From assembly GCF_028747205.1 (NCBI RefSeq), contig NZ_CP112880.1, forward strand, positions 3,782,001 through 3,846,000: a stretch of 64,000 bases of DNA, given 5' to 3'. This document shows positions 24,581-33,379 of the stretch, one piece after another; positions within the stretch are counted from its first letter, which is position 1; the number at the start of each line of letters is the position of its first letter. Under the pieces are notes generated by a model, which saw nothing but the letters and a program-made list of their open reading frames with translations, searched no databases and was not told where the DNA came from. Origin of the DNA: Streptomyces sp. CA-278952 (GTDB lineage: Bacteria > Actinomycetota > Actinomycetes > Streptomycetales > Streptomycetaceae). The translations under genes were made by a program, and so were the position numbers.

Positions 24581-26035
24581 ATGAGTCCAGTAGTCATCGC
24601 CGTCATCGGCATCGTCGTACTCCTCGTTCTGCTCGGCCTCGTCGTCATCACGCGCTACAAAGTGGCCGGGCCCAGCGAGGCGTTCATCATCACCGGCCGC
24701 CGCGGCAAGAAGTCGACGGATCCGGTCACCGGACAGACCAGCATCGACAACAGCGGCCAGAAGGTCGTCGTGGGCGGCGGCGTCTTCGTCGTGCCGTTCG
24801 TCCAGCAGAAGTTCACCCTCGACCTGTCCAGCCGGCACATCCCGATCGCCGTGCGCGGCGCGGTGACCCTGCGCGGCGTCAAGTCGAACCTCGAAGGCGT
24901 CGCGATCGTCAAGGTCGGCGGCAGCGAGGACGCGATCCGCGCCGCGGCCCAGCGCTTCCTCCAGCAGCAGGACGGCATCGTCGGCTTCACCCAGGAAGTG
25001 CTCTCCGGCGCGCTCCGCGCGATCGTCGGCCGCATGTCGGTCGAGGACATCATCCGGGACCGGGCCGCGTTCGCCGGACAGGTCGCGGAGGAGGCCGAGG
25101 CCAGCCTCTCCGGCCAGGGCCTGATCCTGGACGCCTTCCAGATCCAGGACATCACCACCGAGGGCTCCTACCTGGAGGACCTCGGCCGCCCGGAGGCCGC
25201 CCGCGCCAAGCAGGAGGCGGACATCGCCGAGGCCATTGCCAAGCGGGCCTCGGAGCAGGCCCGGCTGAAGGCGGCCGAAGAGATCGCCATCGCCGAGCGG
25301 ACGTACTACCTGAAGCAGGCCGAGATCAAGGCCGAGACGGAAGCCGCGGCCGCCAAGGCCAACGCCGCCGGCCCGCTCGCCGAGGCGGCACGCCAGCAGG
25401 AAGTGCTCCAGGAGCAGGAGAAGGTCGCCGAGCGCCAGGCGGCGCTGACCGACCGCGAGCTGGACACGAAGGTCCGTAAGCCCGCCGACGCCGCCCGCTA
25501 CCAGGCCGAGCAGGAGGCGGAGGCCCGCCGCATCGCCCAGGTCAAGGAGGCCGAGGCCGACGCGGAGCGCTCGCGCCTGACCGGTCAGGGCGAGAAGCTG
25601 CACCGTTCGGCGCTGGCCGACGCGGTCCGCATCGAGGGTGAGGCGGACGCCGCGGCGATCGCCGCCAAGGGTGCGGCCGAGGCGGAGGCCATGCGGAAGA
25701 AGGCCGACGCGTTCGCCCAGTACGGCGACGCGGCCGTCCTCCAGATGCTGGTCGAGGTCCTCCCGAGCGTGGTGGCGAAGGCCTCCGAGCCGCTGAGCGC
25801 CATCGACAAGATGACGGTCATCTCCACGGACGGCGCGAGCCAGCTGGCCCGCACGGTCACCGACAACGTCGCGCAGGGCATGGAGCTGCTCACCTCGACG
25901 ACGGGCGTGGACATGGCGTCCCTCCTCCAGAACCTGAAGGGCCGCGTGGGCACGGTGCCCGCTCCCGCGACCTCGGACGCCCCGGAGGCGGACGCGTCGA
26001 CCTCGAAGAACGGCGAGATCGAGATCAAGGGCTGA
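24581..26035 (+). CDS. floT: Flotillin-like SPFH protein
   Basis: 484 residues. One N-terminal membrane hairpin helix ('VVIAVIGIVVLLVLLGLVVI'), an SPFH domain (about 35-210, 'KVAGPSEAFIITGRRGKK', 'LDLSSRHIPIAVRGAVTL'), then a long coiled coil with many Glu-Ala repeats (about 205-370), and a C-terminal helical oligomerisation part ending in an acidic tail. It scaffolds functional membrane microdomains together with the NfeD protein encoded upstream. The ATG is preceded by 'gggagg' at a somewhat long distance. Confidence 0.93.
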   Translation: MSPVVIAVIGIVVLLVLLGLVVITRYKVAGPSEAFIITGRRGKKSTDPVTGQTSIDNSGQKVVVGGGVFVVPFVQQKFTLDLSSRHIPIAVRGAVTLRGVKSNLEGVAIVKVGGSEDAIRAAAQRFLQQQDGIVGFTQEVLSGALRAIVGRMSVEDIIRDRAAFAGQVAEEAEASLSGQGLILDAFQIQDITTEGSYLEDLGRPEAARAKQEADIAEAIAKRASEQARLKAAEEIAIAERTYYLKQAEIKAETEAAAAKANAAGPLAEAARQQEVLQEQEKVAERQAALTDRELDTKVRKPADAARYQAEQEAEARRIAQVKEAEADAERSRLTGQGEKLHRSALADAVRIEGEADAAAIAAKGAAEAEAMRKKADAFAQYGDAAVLQMLVEVLPSVVAKASEPLSAIDKMTVISTDGASQLARTVTDNVAQGMELLTSTTGVDMASLLQNLKGRVGTVPAPATSDAPEADASTSKNGEIEIKG

Positions 26036-26180
26036 CGCGCGAGGCGTCACCAGGGGCTTGGCCCCTTACCCGTGCCCGGCAGCGACCTGTTCGCCGCCGG
26101 GCACGGGCACGTGGAGGGTGACTACGCTTCGCGAGACCGACTTCCACGCCCTCACCGACTTCGCACGCGCCCTGTACAGC

Positions 26181-26209
26181 CCCGAAGGCCCCGAAGGCCC
26201 CGAAGGCCC
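26181..26209. repeat. 9-bp tandem repeat (cccgaaggc) x3
   Basis: Three exact copies of cccgaaggc plus a partial copy in the 207-bp spacer after the flotillin gene. No gene is supported there. Confidence 0.8.
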
Positions 26210-26242
26210 CGACCATCTCAGCTGTCATGAGGCGAGGAGCAC

Positions 26243-26743
26243 GTGAACACACCCGAGTACGTGCGTTGGAACGGCCTGGCTGTCCGGCGCCCGGACGACG
26301 TCCGCAAGACCGCCGGCGGTCGGATCCCGCTTTCCTGGCAGATGGAAAAGCGCGTCAAGCACGTCGACCGGCTGATGAACAGGACTCTGCCCGCGGACTT
26401 CCCGGACCTGGTCGAGCGGGGAGGTGCCGACGACGTGCTGGCCGTGCTCGCCTTGTCGGAGTCGATCCGGCGCGACCTCACTGCCCGCCGCGGGGGCGAC
26501 ATCCGTGAGGCCATCCTGCTCGGGGCCACCTGGGCGGAGGTCGCAGCGGCGATGGACACCACGCCGGACGAGGCCCGCGCCGTCCTGCGTGACTGGACGG
26601 ATCGTCAGCACAGCCTCATCCAGACCGGTGCCACGCCGGACGAGGCCCAACCGCGGGGCGTCGAGGAGGACCGCCACGCCGCGGTGCTCGCCCTGATCGA
26701 GATGGCCGACGGCCGGCGGACGGAGACCGGCAGGCATGACTGA
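26243..26743 (+). CDS. Hypothetical protein with helix-turn-helix-like segment
   Basis: 166 residues, GTG start after 'gaggag'. Helical throughout; residues 90-115 ('LGATWAEVAAAMDTTPDEAR') have the spacing of an HTH of the 'is it sensible to start here' type found in sigma-factor-like and AsnC-like proteins, but no full DNA-binding domain is recognised. The C-terminal part is acidic and polar. Convergent with the kinase gene; ends 9 bp before it. Function unknown. Confidence 0.6.
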   Translation: MNTPEYVRWNGLAVRRPDDVRKTAGGRIPLSWQMEKRVKHVDRLMNRTLPADFPDLVERGGADDVLAVLALSESIRRDLTARRGGDIREAILLGATWAEVAAAMDTTPDEARAVLRDWTDRQHSLIQTGATPDEAQPRGVEEDRHAAVLALIEMADGRRTETGRHD

Positions 26744-26752
26744 CCAGCCTGT

Positions 26753-27676
26753 TCAGTGGCGGGGCAGCGCATCGGCCACGGCGGTCTGCGAGGGGGCGAT
26801 GGTGGTCCGCCCGTCCTCGATGTCCCACAGCGTGTTCTGCAGCAGCCGGGCCAGGGTCCAGCCGGCCGCGCGTTGGCGGTCCAGCCCGAGCGCTTCGGTC
26901 AGCAGGTCGAAGCGGCGCCGCACCACCCGGGGAGCGTCCCCGGTGGCGTCGAGCTTCTCCCAGCCGGTGTCCAGCGCCGGCCACAGGTCGAAACCCGGGT
27001 CGCCGACGAGGGGTTCGGGATCGATGGCCAGCCACGGCTCGCGCTCGGCAGCGAGCACGTTGTCATAGTGCAGGTCCCAGTGCAGCATCCGGTTGCCGGG
27101 CTCGCCGGCCAGTTCGTCGACTGCCGACGCCCAGCCGTGCAGACGCCGCCGGTCCTCGGGGTCCGGCAGGGCGGCGACGGCCGCCGGCACGGACGCCAGC
27201 ATGTCGCGGGCGACGTCACCGAGGCCGCGCAGGCCCTCGGGCGCCGAGACGGAATGCAGCCGGGCCATGAGTCGGGCCAAGGCGTTCATGGCCAAGTCGT
27301 CGTCCTCGACGGAAGCCAGGGTGCGGGAGCCGTCCAGGCTTTCCAGCAGCATGGCGCTGCTCTCCGGGTCGTGGTCGAGGAGCCGCACGATGCCGTCGCC
27401 GTTCCACGCCCGCAGCCCGATCAGCGCGGCGGTCGTCTCCTCGCGGGGCATCTGGAGTTTGAGCGCGGCGCGGGCGTCGTCCGTGCGGCGCACCGGCACC
27501 ACCAGTGAAGCCTCACCGGACCTGGTGTCGCCGTCGCGCTCCAGTTCCCATCGGTCGAGCAGCTCCGCCACGAGTGCGGGCAGCCGGGCGATCCAGGCGC
27601 GTTCCTCTGTGCCCCCGTTCCTCGTGTACGACGCCACCAGGGCGTCGGGGACTTCGATACCGTGCGTCGAACTCAT
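26753..27676 (-). CDS. Aminoglycoside/hydroxyurea kinase-like phosphotransferase (APH fold)
   Basis: 307 residues. Kinase-like fold with 'ARAALKLQMPREETTAALIG' (ATP-site Lys), the catalytic loop 'MLHWDLHYDNVLA' (HxDxxxxN) and the metal motif 'LAIDPEPLVGDPGFDLWPAL'. The 'PEPLVGDPGFDLWP' form is typical of the streptomycin 6-kinase / hydroxyurea phosphotransferase group. It may phosphorylate an aminoglycoside or a related natural product; resistance cannot be claimed from sequence alone. A methionine at 'MSSTHGIEVP' with 'gaaggg' upstream is used as start. A transposase remnant lies just beyond its 5' end. Confidence 0.85.
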   Translation of the reverse strand: MSSTHGIEVPDALVASYTRNGGTEERAWIARLPALVAELLDRWELERDGDTRSGEASLVVPVRRTDDARAALKLQMPREETTAALIGLRAWNGDGIVRLLDHDPESSAMLLESLDGSRTLASVEDDDLAMNALARLMARLHSVSAPEGLRGLGDVARDMLASVPAAVAALPDPEDRRRLHGWASAVDELAGEPGNRMLHWDLHYDNVLAAEREPWLAIDPEPLVGDPGFDLWPALDTGWEKLDATGDAPRVVRRRFDLLTEALGLDRQRAAGWTLARLLQNTLWDIEDGRTTIAPSQTAVADALPRH

Positions 27677-27762
27677 AGGAGGTCGCCCTTCGGAGGAGTG
27701 GGCTTCCCACCGCGACCACACGGTGGGAAGACGGTGGCCGGCCAAGCGGTCGAAGGACCATT

Positions 27763-27816
27763 CGATACTCCACGAAGCACCAGGTCGTCGTCGACGCCGA
27801 CACCCGTCTCATCGTG
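27763..27816 (+). pseudogene. IS5-family transposase remnant
   Basis: Reading from 27763, 18 codons spell 'RYSTKHQVVVDADTRLIV', which I recognise as the segment around the first catalytic Asp of IS5-type DDE transposases from Streptomyces. Homology ends abruptly on both sides and no inverted repeats are visible. It sits in the 196-bp gap between cobM and the kinase gene, a likely scar of an old insertion. Confidence 0.5.
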
Positions 27817-27872
27817 CCGGTCCTGCCGGAAGAAGCCCGCGCCCGCCTCGTAGCGCGTGCTCCGCACACCCC

Positions 27873-28622
27873 TCAGCTCTCCCCCCGGTCCCGCCCCACC
27901 GCGTACAGGTGGCTGTCCCGGAACTGCTCCGCGCCCAAGGTCCGGCCCACCATGATGACCGCCGTCCGGATCACCCCCGCCGCCTTCACCTGGCCGGCGA
28001 TCGAGTCCAGCGGGCCCCGCAGGATGATCTCGTCCGGGCGGGACGCCATCGCCACCACCGCCGTCGGGCAGTCCGCGCCGTAGTGCGGGAGCAGTTCGTC
28101 GACCACCCGGTCCACGTACCTCGCCGCCAGATGCAGGACGATCAGGGCGCCGCTGCGGCCCAGTGTCGCCAGGTCCTCGCCCTCCGGCATGGCCGTGGCG
28201 CGCTGCGCGATGCGGGTCAGGATGACCGTCTGGCCGACCGTCGGGACCGTCAGCTCGCGCTTCAGTGCCGCCGCCGCCGCGGCGAACGCGGGGACTCCGG
28301 GGACCACTTCGTACGGGACCCCCGCCTCGTCCAGGCGCTTCATCTGTTCGTTCACCGCGCTGAACACCGACGGGTCGCCCGAGTGCAGCCTCGCCACGTC
28401 GTGGCCGTCCGCGTGGGCCCGGACCAGCTCGGCGGTGATCTGCTCGATGTCCAGGTTCGCCGTGTCGATCAGGCGGGCGTCCTCGGGGCACTCGGCCAGC
28501 AGTTCCACCGGGACCAGGCTGCCCGCGTACAGGCAGACCGGGCTGGCGGCGAGGATGCGGGCGCCGCGCACCGTGATCAGGTCGGCCGCGCCCGGCCCCG
28601 CGCCGATGAAGTGCACCGTCAT
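27873..28622 (-). CDS. cobM: Precorrin-4 C11-methyltransferase
   Basis: 249 residues, complete SAM-dependent precorrin methylase: 'VHFIGAGPGAADLITVRGAR', 'CLYAGSLVPVELLAECP', 'VARLHSGDPSVFSAVNEQMK', 'VPGVPAFAAAAAALKREL' and 'TRTAVIMVGRTLG'. It methylates C-11 of precorrin-4 in cobalamin synthesis. Its ATG overlaps the TGA of cobL (ATGA), so the two are translated together. A longer frame upstream only overlaps cobL and is not used. Confidence 0.95.
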   Translation of the reverse strand: MTVHFIGAGPGAADLITVRGARILAASPVCLYAGSLVPVELLAECPEDARLIDTANLDIEQITAELVRAHADGHDVARLHSGDPSVFSAVNEQMKRLDEAGVPYEVVPGVPAFAAAAAALKRELTVPTVGQTVILTRIAQRATAMPEGEDLATLGRSGALIVLHLAARYVDRVVDELLPHYGADCPTAVVAMASRPDEIILRGPLDSIAGQVKAAGVIRTAVIMVGRTLGAEQFRDSHLYAVGRDRGES

Positions 28623-29902
28623 GATCGATCTCCCTTGTGCGAACGTGCCCCGGAAGCCGGGGGCTTGATAACCGACCACTGCGTTACGGGCATGGCCTGG
28701 CGCCAGCCGGTGAAGCCGCCGACCGGGACGGCGTGGGCCACCGCGAGGCGCACCAGCTCGCCGCCGTGCGCCTTGTGCCGCTCGGCCAGCAGCGCCTCCG
28801 ACTCCAGCGTCACCGTGTTCGCGACCAGCCGGCCCCCCGGCCGCAACGCCTCCCAGCACGCGTCGAGCAGACCCGGCGCGGTCAGGCCGCCGCCGATGAA
28901 CACCGCGTCCGGCGCCTCCAGCCCGGCCAGGGCTGCCGGGGCCGGCCCGGTGACGACCTCCAGCGCGGGGACTCCCAGGCGTTCCGCGTTACGGGTGATC
29001 CGCTCCGCCCGTACCGGGTCCCGCTCCACGCTCACCGCCCGGCAGGACGGATGCGCCCGCAGCCACTCGATCGCGATCGAGCCGGAGCCGCCGCCCACGT
29101 CCCAGAGCAGCTCGCCGGGCGCGGGCGCCAGGGTCCCGAGCGTGGCCGCCCGGATGTGGCGCTTGGTGAGCTGGCCGTCGTGCTCGTACGCCTCGTCCGG
29201 CAGCCCGGGGACCGTGCCCAGCCGCAGTGCTTCCGCTGCCGCCGACGCCCGGCAGTCGATCGCGATGACGTTCAGCCGGTCTCCCGGAGGGTGCTCCCAC
29301 GTCTCCGCGAGGCCGTCCACGTACTCCTCGCCCTCGGCGCCCAGTTGTTCCAGCACCCGCAGCCCGCTCGGGCCGAAGCCGCGCTCCGTGAGGAGTGCGG
29401 CGACCGTCGCGGGGGTGCTCGCGTCCGCGCTCAGGACCAGCAGGCGCCGGCCCTCGTACAGCGACGCCGCGAGGCGCGCCGCCGGACGGCCCACCAGCGT
29501 CACGACCTCCGTGTCCTCCAGCGGCCAGCCGAGGCGCGCGCAGGCGTACGAGACGGAGGACGGGTGCGGCAGCACACGCAGCCCCTCCGGGCCCAGCTCC
29601 TCCGCCAGCGCCCGCCCGATCCCGTAGAACATCGGGTCCCCGCTCGCCAGCACCGCGATCCGGCGCTCCCGGTGCTCGGCCAGCAGCCGGGGGACGGCCG
29701 GCCGCAGCGGGGACGGCCAGGCCACCCGCGCACCGGCGCACTCCGGCGGGAGCAGGTCCAGCTGGCGCGCCCCGCCGATCAGCACCTCCGCCTCCCGCAG
29801 CGCCTCGCGGGCCGTACCGGACAGGCCGGGCCAGCCGTCCGCGCCGATCCCCACAACGGAGACGGGGCGCGGGGGAGCGGCGGGGGGAGGGGCGGCAGAC
29901 AC
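28619..29902 (-). CDS. cobL: Precorrin-6Y C5,15-methyltransferase (decarboxylating)
   Basis: 427 residues: an N-terminal CbiE domain ('VSVVGIGADGWPGLSG', 'VLASGDPMFYGIG', 'VLPHPSSVSYACARLGWPLE') and a C-terminal CbiT methyltransferase ('LWDVGGGSGSIAIEWLRAHP', 'AVFIGGGLTAPGLLDACWEA'). It adds methyl groups at C-5 and C-15 and removes the acetate carboxyl during corrin synthesis. A GTG start preceded by 'gagg' is selected; the frame remains open far upstream but is not coding there. First gene of the cobL-cobM pair. I saw no B12 riboswitch in the 285 bp upstream, only purine-rich repeats (13-bp direct repeat 29963-29988). Confidence 0.94.
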   Translation of the reverse strand: MSAAPPPAAPPRPVSVVGIGADGWPGLSGTAREALREAEVLIGGARQLDLLPPECAGARVAWPSPLRPAVPRLLAEHRERRIAVLASGDPMFYGIGRALAEELGPEGLRVLPHPSSVSYACARLGWPLEDTEVVTLVGRPAARLAASLYEGRRLLVLSADASTPATVAALLTERGFGPSGLRVLEQLGAEGEEYVDGLAETWEHPPGDRLNVIAIDCRASAAAEALRLGTVPGLPDEAYEHDGQLTKRHIRAATLGTLAPAPGELLWDVGGGSGSIAIEWLRAHPSCRAVSVERDPVRAERITRNAERLGVPALEVVTGPAPAALAGLEAPDAVFIGGGLTAPGLLDACWEALRPGGRLVANTVTLESEALLAERHKAHGGELVRLAVAHAVPVGGFTGWRQAMPVTQWSVIKPPASGARSHKGDRS

Positions 29903-30140
29903 GGTCGGGACCTCGTTCGGCGCGGCGAGAAGGAATAAGGAATCAGGAGGAGGTGGTAGGAGGAGGTAGCTGGAAGAGGTAGCTGGAAGGCGCGGGGCGA
30001 CGCTGCCGAACTTTACTGACCCTCGCGTTCCGCCCCCTCCAGCGGGTGAATCCGAAAGAACTTCGCGCGTGGTGTCGAGAAACCCGCACCGGCCCCGACG
30101 TCCCCTGTGCAGGAGGAAGAAGCACCACCGCACGAACGCA

Positions 30141-30171
30141 CGATCGAGCGAACGATCGAGCGAACGATCGA
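30141..30171. repeat. 12-bp tandem repeat x2.5 before the DGPF gene
   Basis: cgatcgagcgaa twice, then a partial copy, directly upstream of the AGGAGG ribosome binding site at about 30174. It may affect the leader or operator of the gene. Confidence 0.8.
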
Positions 30172-30187
30172 CCAGGAGGCGACGGTC

Positions 30188-30598
30188 ATGAAGTATCTGG
30201 TGATGGTCCAGGGCAGCCAGGCGGACTACGACGCGCAGACCGGCAAGGGCACCGCGGACAGCCCGGCCTGGGACGAGAAGGCCATGCAGGAGATGTTCGC
30301 CCACATGGGCAGCATCAACGACGACCTCGCCGAGTCGGGCGAACTGGTCACCGGCTACGGGCTGCGGGAGCCCGCTTCGGGCCGGGCCGTCAGCGTCGAT
30401 GCCGAAGGCCGCCCAGTGGTCTCGGACGGGCCGTACAGCGAGACGAAGGAGCTGCTCGCCGGGTTCTGGGTGCTCGACTGCGAGAGCCTGGAAAGGGTGA
30501 CCGAGATCGCGGCCCGCGTGGCACGCTGTCCGCAGCCGGCCGGGGCGCCCGACTACCCGGTGCTCATCCGGCCCGTCGACGGCGGGACCGACGACTGA
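30188..30598 (+). CDS. YCII-related (DGPF-domain) protein
   Basis: 136 residues. 'MKYLVMVQGSQADYDAQTG' opens the fold; 'PVVSDGPYSETKELLAGFWVLD' holds the DGP(F/Y) signature. Small soluble protein often encoded beside ECF42 sigma factors, as here (48 bp upstream of one). Its biochemical role is not settled; the DGPF-ECF42 pairing is established knowledge. 'AGGAGG' eight bases before the ATG decides the start over an upstream frame through the 12-bp repeats. Confidence 0.9.
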   Translation: MKYLVMVQGSQADYDAQTGKGTADSPAWDEKAMQEMFAHMGSINDDLAESGELVTGYGLREPASGRAVSVDAEGRPVVSDGPYSETKELLAGFWVLDCESLERVTEIAARVARCPQPAGAPDYPVLIRPVDGGTDD

Positions 30599-30618
30599 CA
30601 CACCACGACTGACACACC
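30591..30618. repeat. 14-bp tandem repeat x2 over the DGPF stop codon
   Basis: acgactgacacacc twice; each copy carries TGA, the first being the gene's stop. A partial third copy follows. Confidence 0.8.
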
Positions 30619-30646
30619 ACGACGGAAACACCCCCCGAGGACGCGG

Positions 30647-31900
30647 ATGGAAGGTACGGCCGACGTCATCATCGAGGACCTGCTGCGCCGCCACGCGCCG
30701 CAGGTCCTCGGCGCGCTCGTGCGCCGGTACGGGCACTTCGACCCGGCCGAGGACTCCGTCCAGGAGGCCCTGATCGCGGCCGCCGAGCAGTGGCCGCGGG
30801 ACGGGGTCCCCGACAACCCGCGCGGCTGGCTGATCCGGGTCGCCTCCCGCCGCCTCACCGACCGGCTCCGCAGCGACGAGGCCCGTCGCCGGCGGGAGGA
30901 GACGGCGGCGGCCCTCACCCCGGCGGACGCGTTCGTCGCGCCGCCGCCCGGGGAAGGCCCCGTTGGCCTGGACCGGTCCCCCTCCGAGGACGACACGCTC
31001 ACCCTGCTCTTCCTCTGCTGCCACCCCGTGCTCTCCCCCGCCGCCCAGATCGCGCTCACCCTCCGCGCGGTCGGCGGTCTCACCACGGCGGAGATCGCCC
31101 GCGCCCATCTGGTGCCGGAGGCGACGATGGCGCAGCGGATCAGCCGGGCCAAGCGGACGCTGCGCGGTACGCGGTTCCGGCGGCCGGACGCCCAGGACCT
31201 CGACCAGCGGCTCGGCGCCGCGCTCCAGGTCCTCTACCTGATCTTCAACGAGGGCTACACCGCCACCGCGGGCCCCGACCTCACCCGCACGGACCTGGCA
31301 CGCGAGGCGATCCGGCTGACCCGCGCCGTCCGCCGGCTGCTGCCCCACGAGGGGCGCGTGACCGGGCTGCTGGCGCTGATGGTCCTCACCGAGGCGCGCA
31401 CCCCGGCGCGCACCGGGCCGGGCGGTGAGCTGATCCCGCTCGACGAACAGGACCGGGCGCTCTGGGACCGTACGGCCGTCGCGGAAGGCACCGCCCTGGC
31501 CGAGGAGGCGCTCGCCCAGGGCCCGGCCGGGGCCTACCAGCTCCAGGCTGCCGTCGCCGCCCTCCACGACGAGGCGGAGCGTGCGGAGGACACCGACTGG
31601 CCGCAGATCCTCGCCCTCTACGACCTCCTCGTGCGGCGCACCCCCGACCCCGCCGCCGCGTTGGGCCGGGCGGTCGCCGTGGCCATGGTGGACGGGCCCC
31701 GGGCGGGGCTGGCGGCGGTCGACGCCCTGTCGGGGACGGTGGAGCCGCACTTCCGCCTCGACGCCGTACGCGGGCATCTCCTGGAACGGGCCGGGGAGCC
31801 GGCCGCCGCTCGTGCCGCCTACCGCGCGGCCGCCGACGGCACGCTCAGCGAACCCGAGGCCCGCTATCTGCGCATGCGCGCCGACCGGCTGGACCCGTAG
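30647..31900 (+). CDS. ECF42-type RNA polymerase sigma factor with C-terminal extension
   Basis: 417 residues. Residues 1-75 are sigma region 2 ('LGALVRRYGHFDPAEDSVQE', 'NPRGWLIRVASRRLTDRLR'); residues 110-185 are region 4 ('ALTLRAVGGLTTAEIARAHL', 'VPEATMAQRISRAKRTL'). The remaining ~220 residues are a helical TPR-like extension ('YLIFNEGYTATAGPDLTRTD', 'YDLLVRRTPDPAAALGRAVA') required in this group instead of an anti-sigma factor. The DGPF gene upstream is its usual partner. 'GAGG' precedes the ATG. The regulon is unknown. Confidence 0.92.
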   Translation: MEGTADVIIEDLLRRHAPQVLGALVRRYGHFDPAEDSVQEALIAAAEQWPRDGVPDNPRGWLIRVASRRLTDRLRSDEARRRREETAAALTPADAFVAPPPGEGPVGLDRSPSEDDTLTLLFLCCHPVLSPAAQIALTLRAVGGLTTAEIARAHLVPEATMAQRISRAKRTLRGTRFRRPDAQDLDQRLGAALQVLYLIFNEGYTATAGPDLTRTDLAREAIRLTRAVRRLLPHEGRVTGLLALMVLTEARTPARTGPGGELIPLDEQDRALWDRTAVAEGTALAEEALAQGPAGAYQLQAAVAALHDEAERAEDTDWPQILALYDLLVRRTPDPAAALGRAVAVAMVDGPRAGLAAVDALSGTVEPHFRLDAVRGHLLERAGEPAAARAAYRAAADGTLSEPEARYLRMRADRLDP

Positions 31901-31907
31901 GAGCCCT

Positions 31908-32027
31908 TCCGGCACGCCCGTTCACTCCCGCCGGCCTTCCGGCACGCCCGTTCACTCCCGTCGGCCTTCCAGCACGCCCGTTCACTCCCGCCGACCCTCC
32001 GGCACGCCCGTTCACTCCCGTCGGCCG
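31908..32027. repeat. 30-bp tandem repeat x4 covering the end of the zinc-ribbon CIS gene
   Basis: Four near-identical 30-bp units (yteccggcacgcccgttcac core, few substitutions) between convergent genes. The rightmost unit contains the last codons and stop of the zinc-ribbon membrane protein gene; as 30 is a multiple of 3, every unit repeats the same in-frame end 'RRE-stop' on the minus strand. Tandem duplication of a gene's 3' end. Confidence 0.9.
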
Positions 32028-33379
32028 AAGAACTCGATCTCCGCCACCGCCGTACGCCGGTCCTTCCCCGAGCCGTACGCCGACTCGACCGTGAGCCGAG
32101 CCTTGACCGTGTCCGAACCCCGTACGTCGAAGGTCTGCTGCCCCGCCTGGTCGCGCAGCCGGATCGTCCGGTCGGTCTTCTCCCCGTCCTTCGACGTCAG
32201 CTCGACCGTGAGCCGCGCCGGGCGGCCCTGCGTCAGGAACTCGTTCTGGCGCCCCGACGTCCCGGAGAACACCACGATCTTCATCATCCGGACCGGCTGC
32301 GCGAACGCGCACTCCAGGTGCTCCCCGACGCCCTCGCCGGTCTCCTCGGGGGCCCAGTAGCGGTTGTTGAACCCGTCGAACGCCGCCGTCGCCGGGTGCC
32401 CGCCCGCCTCGCTGGAGCCCCGGCAGACGGCGGGCGGCACGGACTCCGGGGTTCCGGTCTCCTCCTTGGCGAAGCCGAACAGGCCAGGGAGATGCGGCAG
32501 CGCGAACCACACCCCCACCGCCAGCAGGATCAGCACGATGGGCAGCCCGACCCTCGGCCGCCGCCACCCGCGCCGCGGACGGGCCCCCGCCACGCGCGCC
32601 TGCCGGGCGCGGCGGCGCAGGATCCGCCGCCACCACGGCAGTCGGCGCTCGGGGGCGGGCCCCGGGTCCAGGAGCAGGGCGCAGCGGACGCACAGCGTGC
32701 GGCCCGGGGCGTTCTCCGTACGGCAGTTGGGGCAGACGACCGGTGCACCGGCGGGTCCCGGACCGGGCGGCTCGGTGGCGGGCCCCGGCCCCCCGCCCGG
32801 CCACGCGTCGGGCCCGGGAGCCGGACCGGGCGGCCCTTCGCCCGGACGCCGGGGTCCCGCTGCCCGCGGTGGCGTCGGCGGTCCGGGGGGCGTCGTGGCG
32901 GACGGGGGCAGCGGGGCCGTTACGGGCATGGGCGCGGGCGACGCCACGGGGGCGGGCGCGGGCGGCGTCACGAAGGGAACCGCGGGCGGTGCGGTGGGCG
33001 GGGGAGCGGACGAGGTCCCCGGTGCGGATGGTCTCTCCGGCACGGGAGGGCCGGGTGCGGGCGCGGGCGGGCCGGGTGCGGGCGGGCCGGAACCGGCAGG
33101 CCCGGCGGGAGTGGATGGCTCGGCGGAAGCGGGTGCCCCGGGCGGCCCCGCAGACCCGGTGGAAGCAGCAGCAGGCCGCCCAGCAGTCACGTTCGGCGCG
33201 TGGGGCACGTGGGGCGCGCGGGGAGCATTCGGCACGTGGGGAGCGTTCGGTGCGTTCGGTGCGTTCGGCGCGTTAGGCGCGGGCGCGGTCTCCCCCTCCT
33301 CCCACCCCAGGAACGCCTCGCACGCCACGCAGAACTCCCGCCCCGGCGGGTTCCGGTGTCCGCACTCGTCGCAGATCAC
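32012..33379 (-). CDS. eCIS-associated zinc-ribbon membrane protein (CisA-like architecture)
   Basis: 455 residues, GTG start overlapping the previous stop (GTGA). Order: N-terminal zinc ribbon ('CDECGHRNPPGREFCVACEA'), a Pro/Ala-rich linker (about 30-225) with Ala-Pro-Asn repeats, a second zinc ribbon ('CPNCRTENAPGRTLCVRC'), a basic stretch, one membrane helix ('VGLPIVLILLAVGVWFALP', near 290) and an outer discoidin/F5-8C-like domain ('HPATAAFDGFNNRYWAPEE' to 'TAVAEIEFFGRRE'). Last gene of the baseplate block. From memory this layout fits CisA, reported to recruit cytoplasmic Streptomyces injection systems to the membrane; that identity is inferred from position and architecture. Confidence 0.75.
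   Translation of the reverse strand: MICDECGHRNPPGREFCVACEAFLGWEEGETAPAPNAPNAPNAPNAPHVPNAPRAPHVPHAPNVTAGRPAAASTGSAGPPGAPASAEPSTPAGPAGSGPPAPGPPAPAPGPPVPERPSAPGTSSAPPPTAPPAVPFVTPPAPAPVASPAPMPVTAPLPPSATTPPGPPTPPRAAGPRRPGEGPPGPAPGPDAWPGGGPGPATEPPGPGPAGAPVVCPNCRTENAPGRTLCVRCALLLDPGPAPERRLPWWRRILRRRARQARVAGARPRRGWRRPRVGLPIVLILLAVGVWFALPHLPGLFGFAKEETGTPESVPPAVCRGSSEAGGHPATAAFDGFNNRYWAPEETGEGVGEHLECAFAQPVRMMKIVVFSGTSGRQNEFLTQGRPARLTVELTSKDGEKTDRTIRLRDQAGQQTFDVRGSDTVKARLTVESAYGSGKDRRTAVAEIEFFGRRE

Noticed and set aside
29903..30187. Cobalamin riboswitch upstream of cobL
   Set aside because: I looked for a B12-box-like conserved core on the minus strand; only purine-rich short repeats are visible.
31908..32027. 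CRISPR array or attachment site
   Set aside because: 30-bp units are directly adjacent with no spacers and are copies of a gene end.
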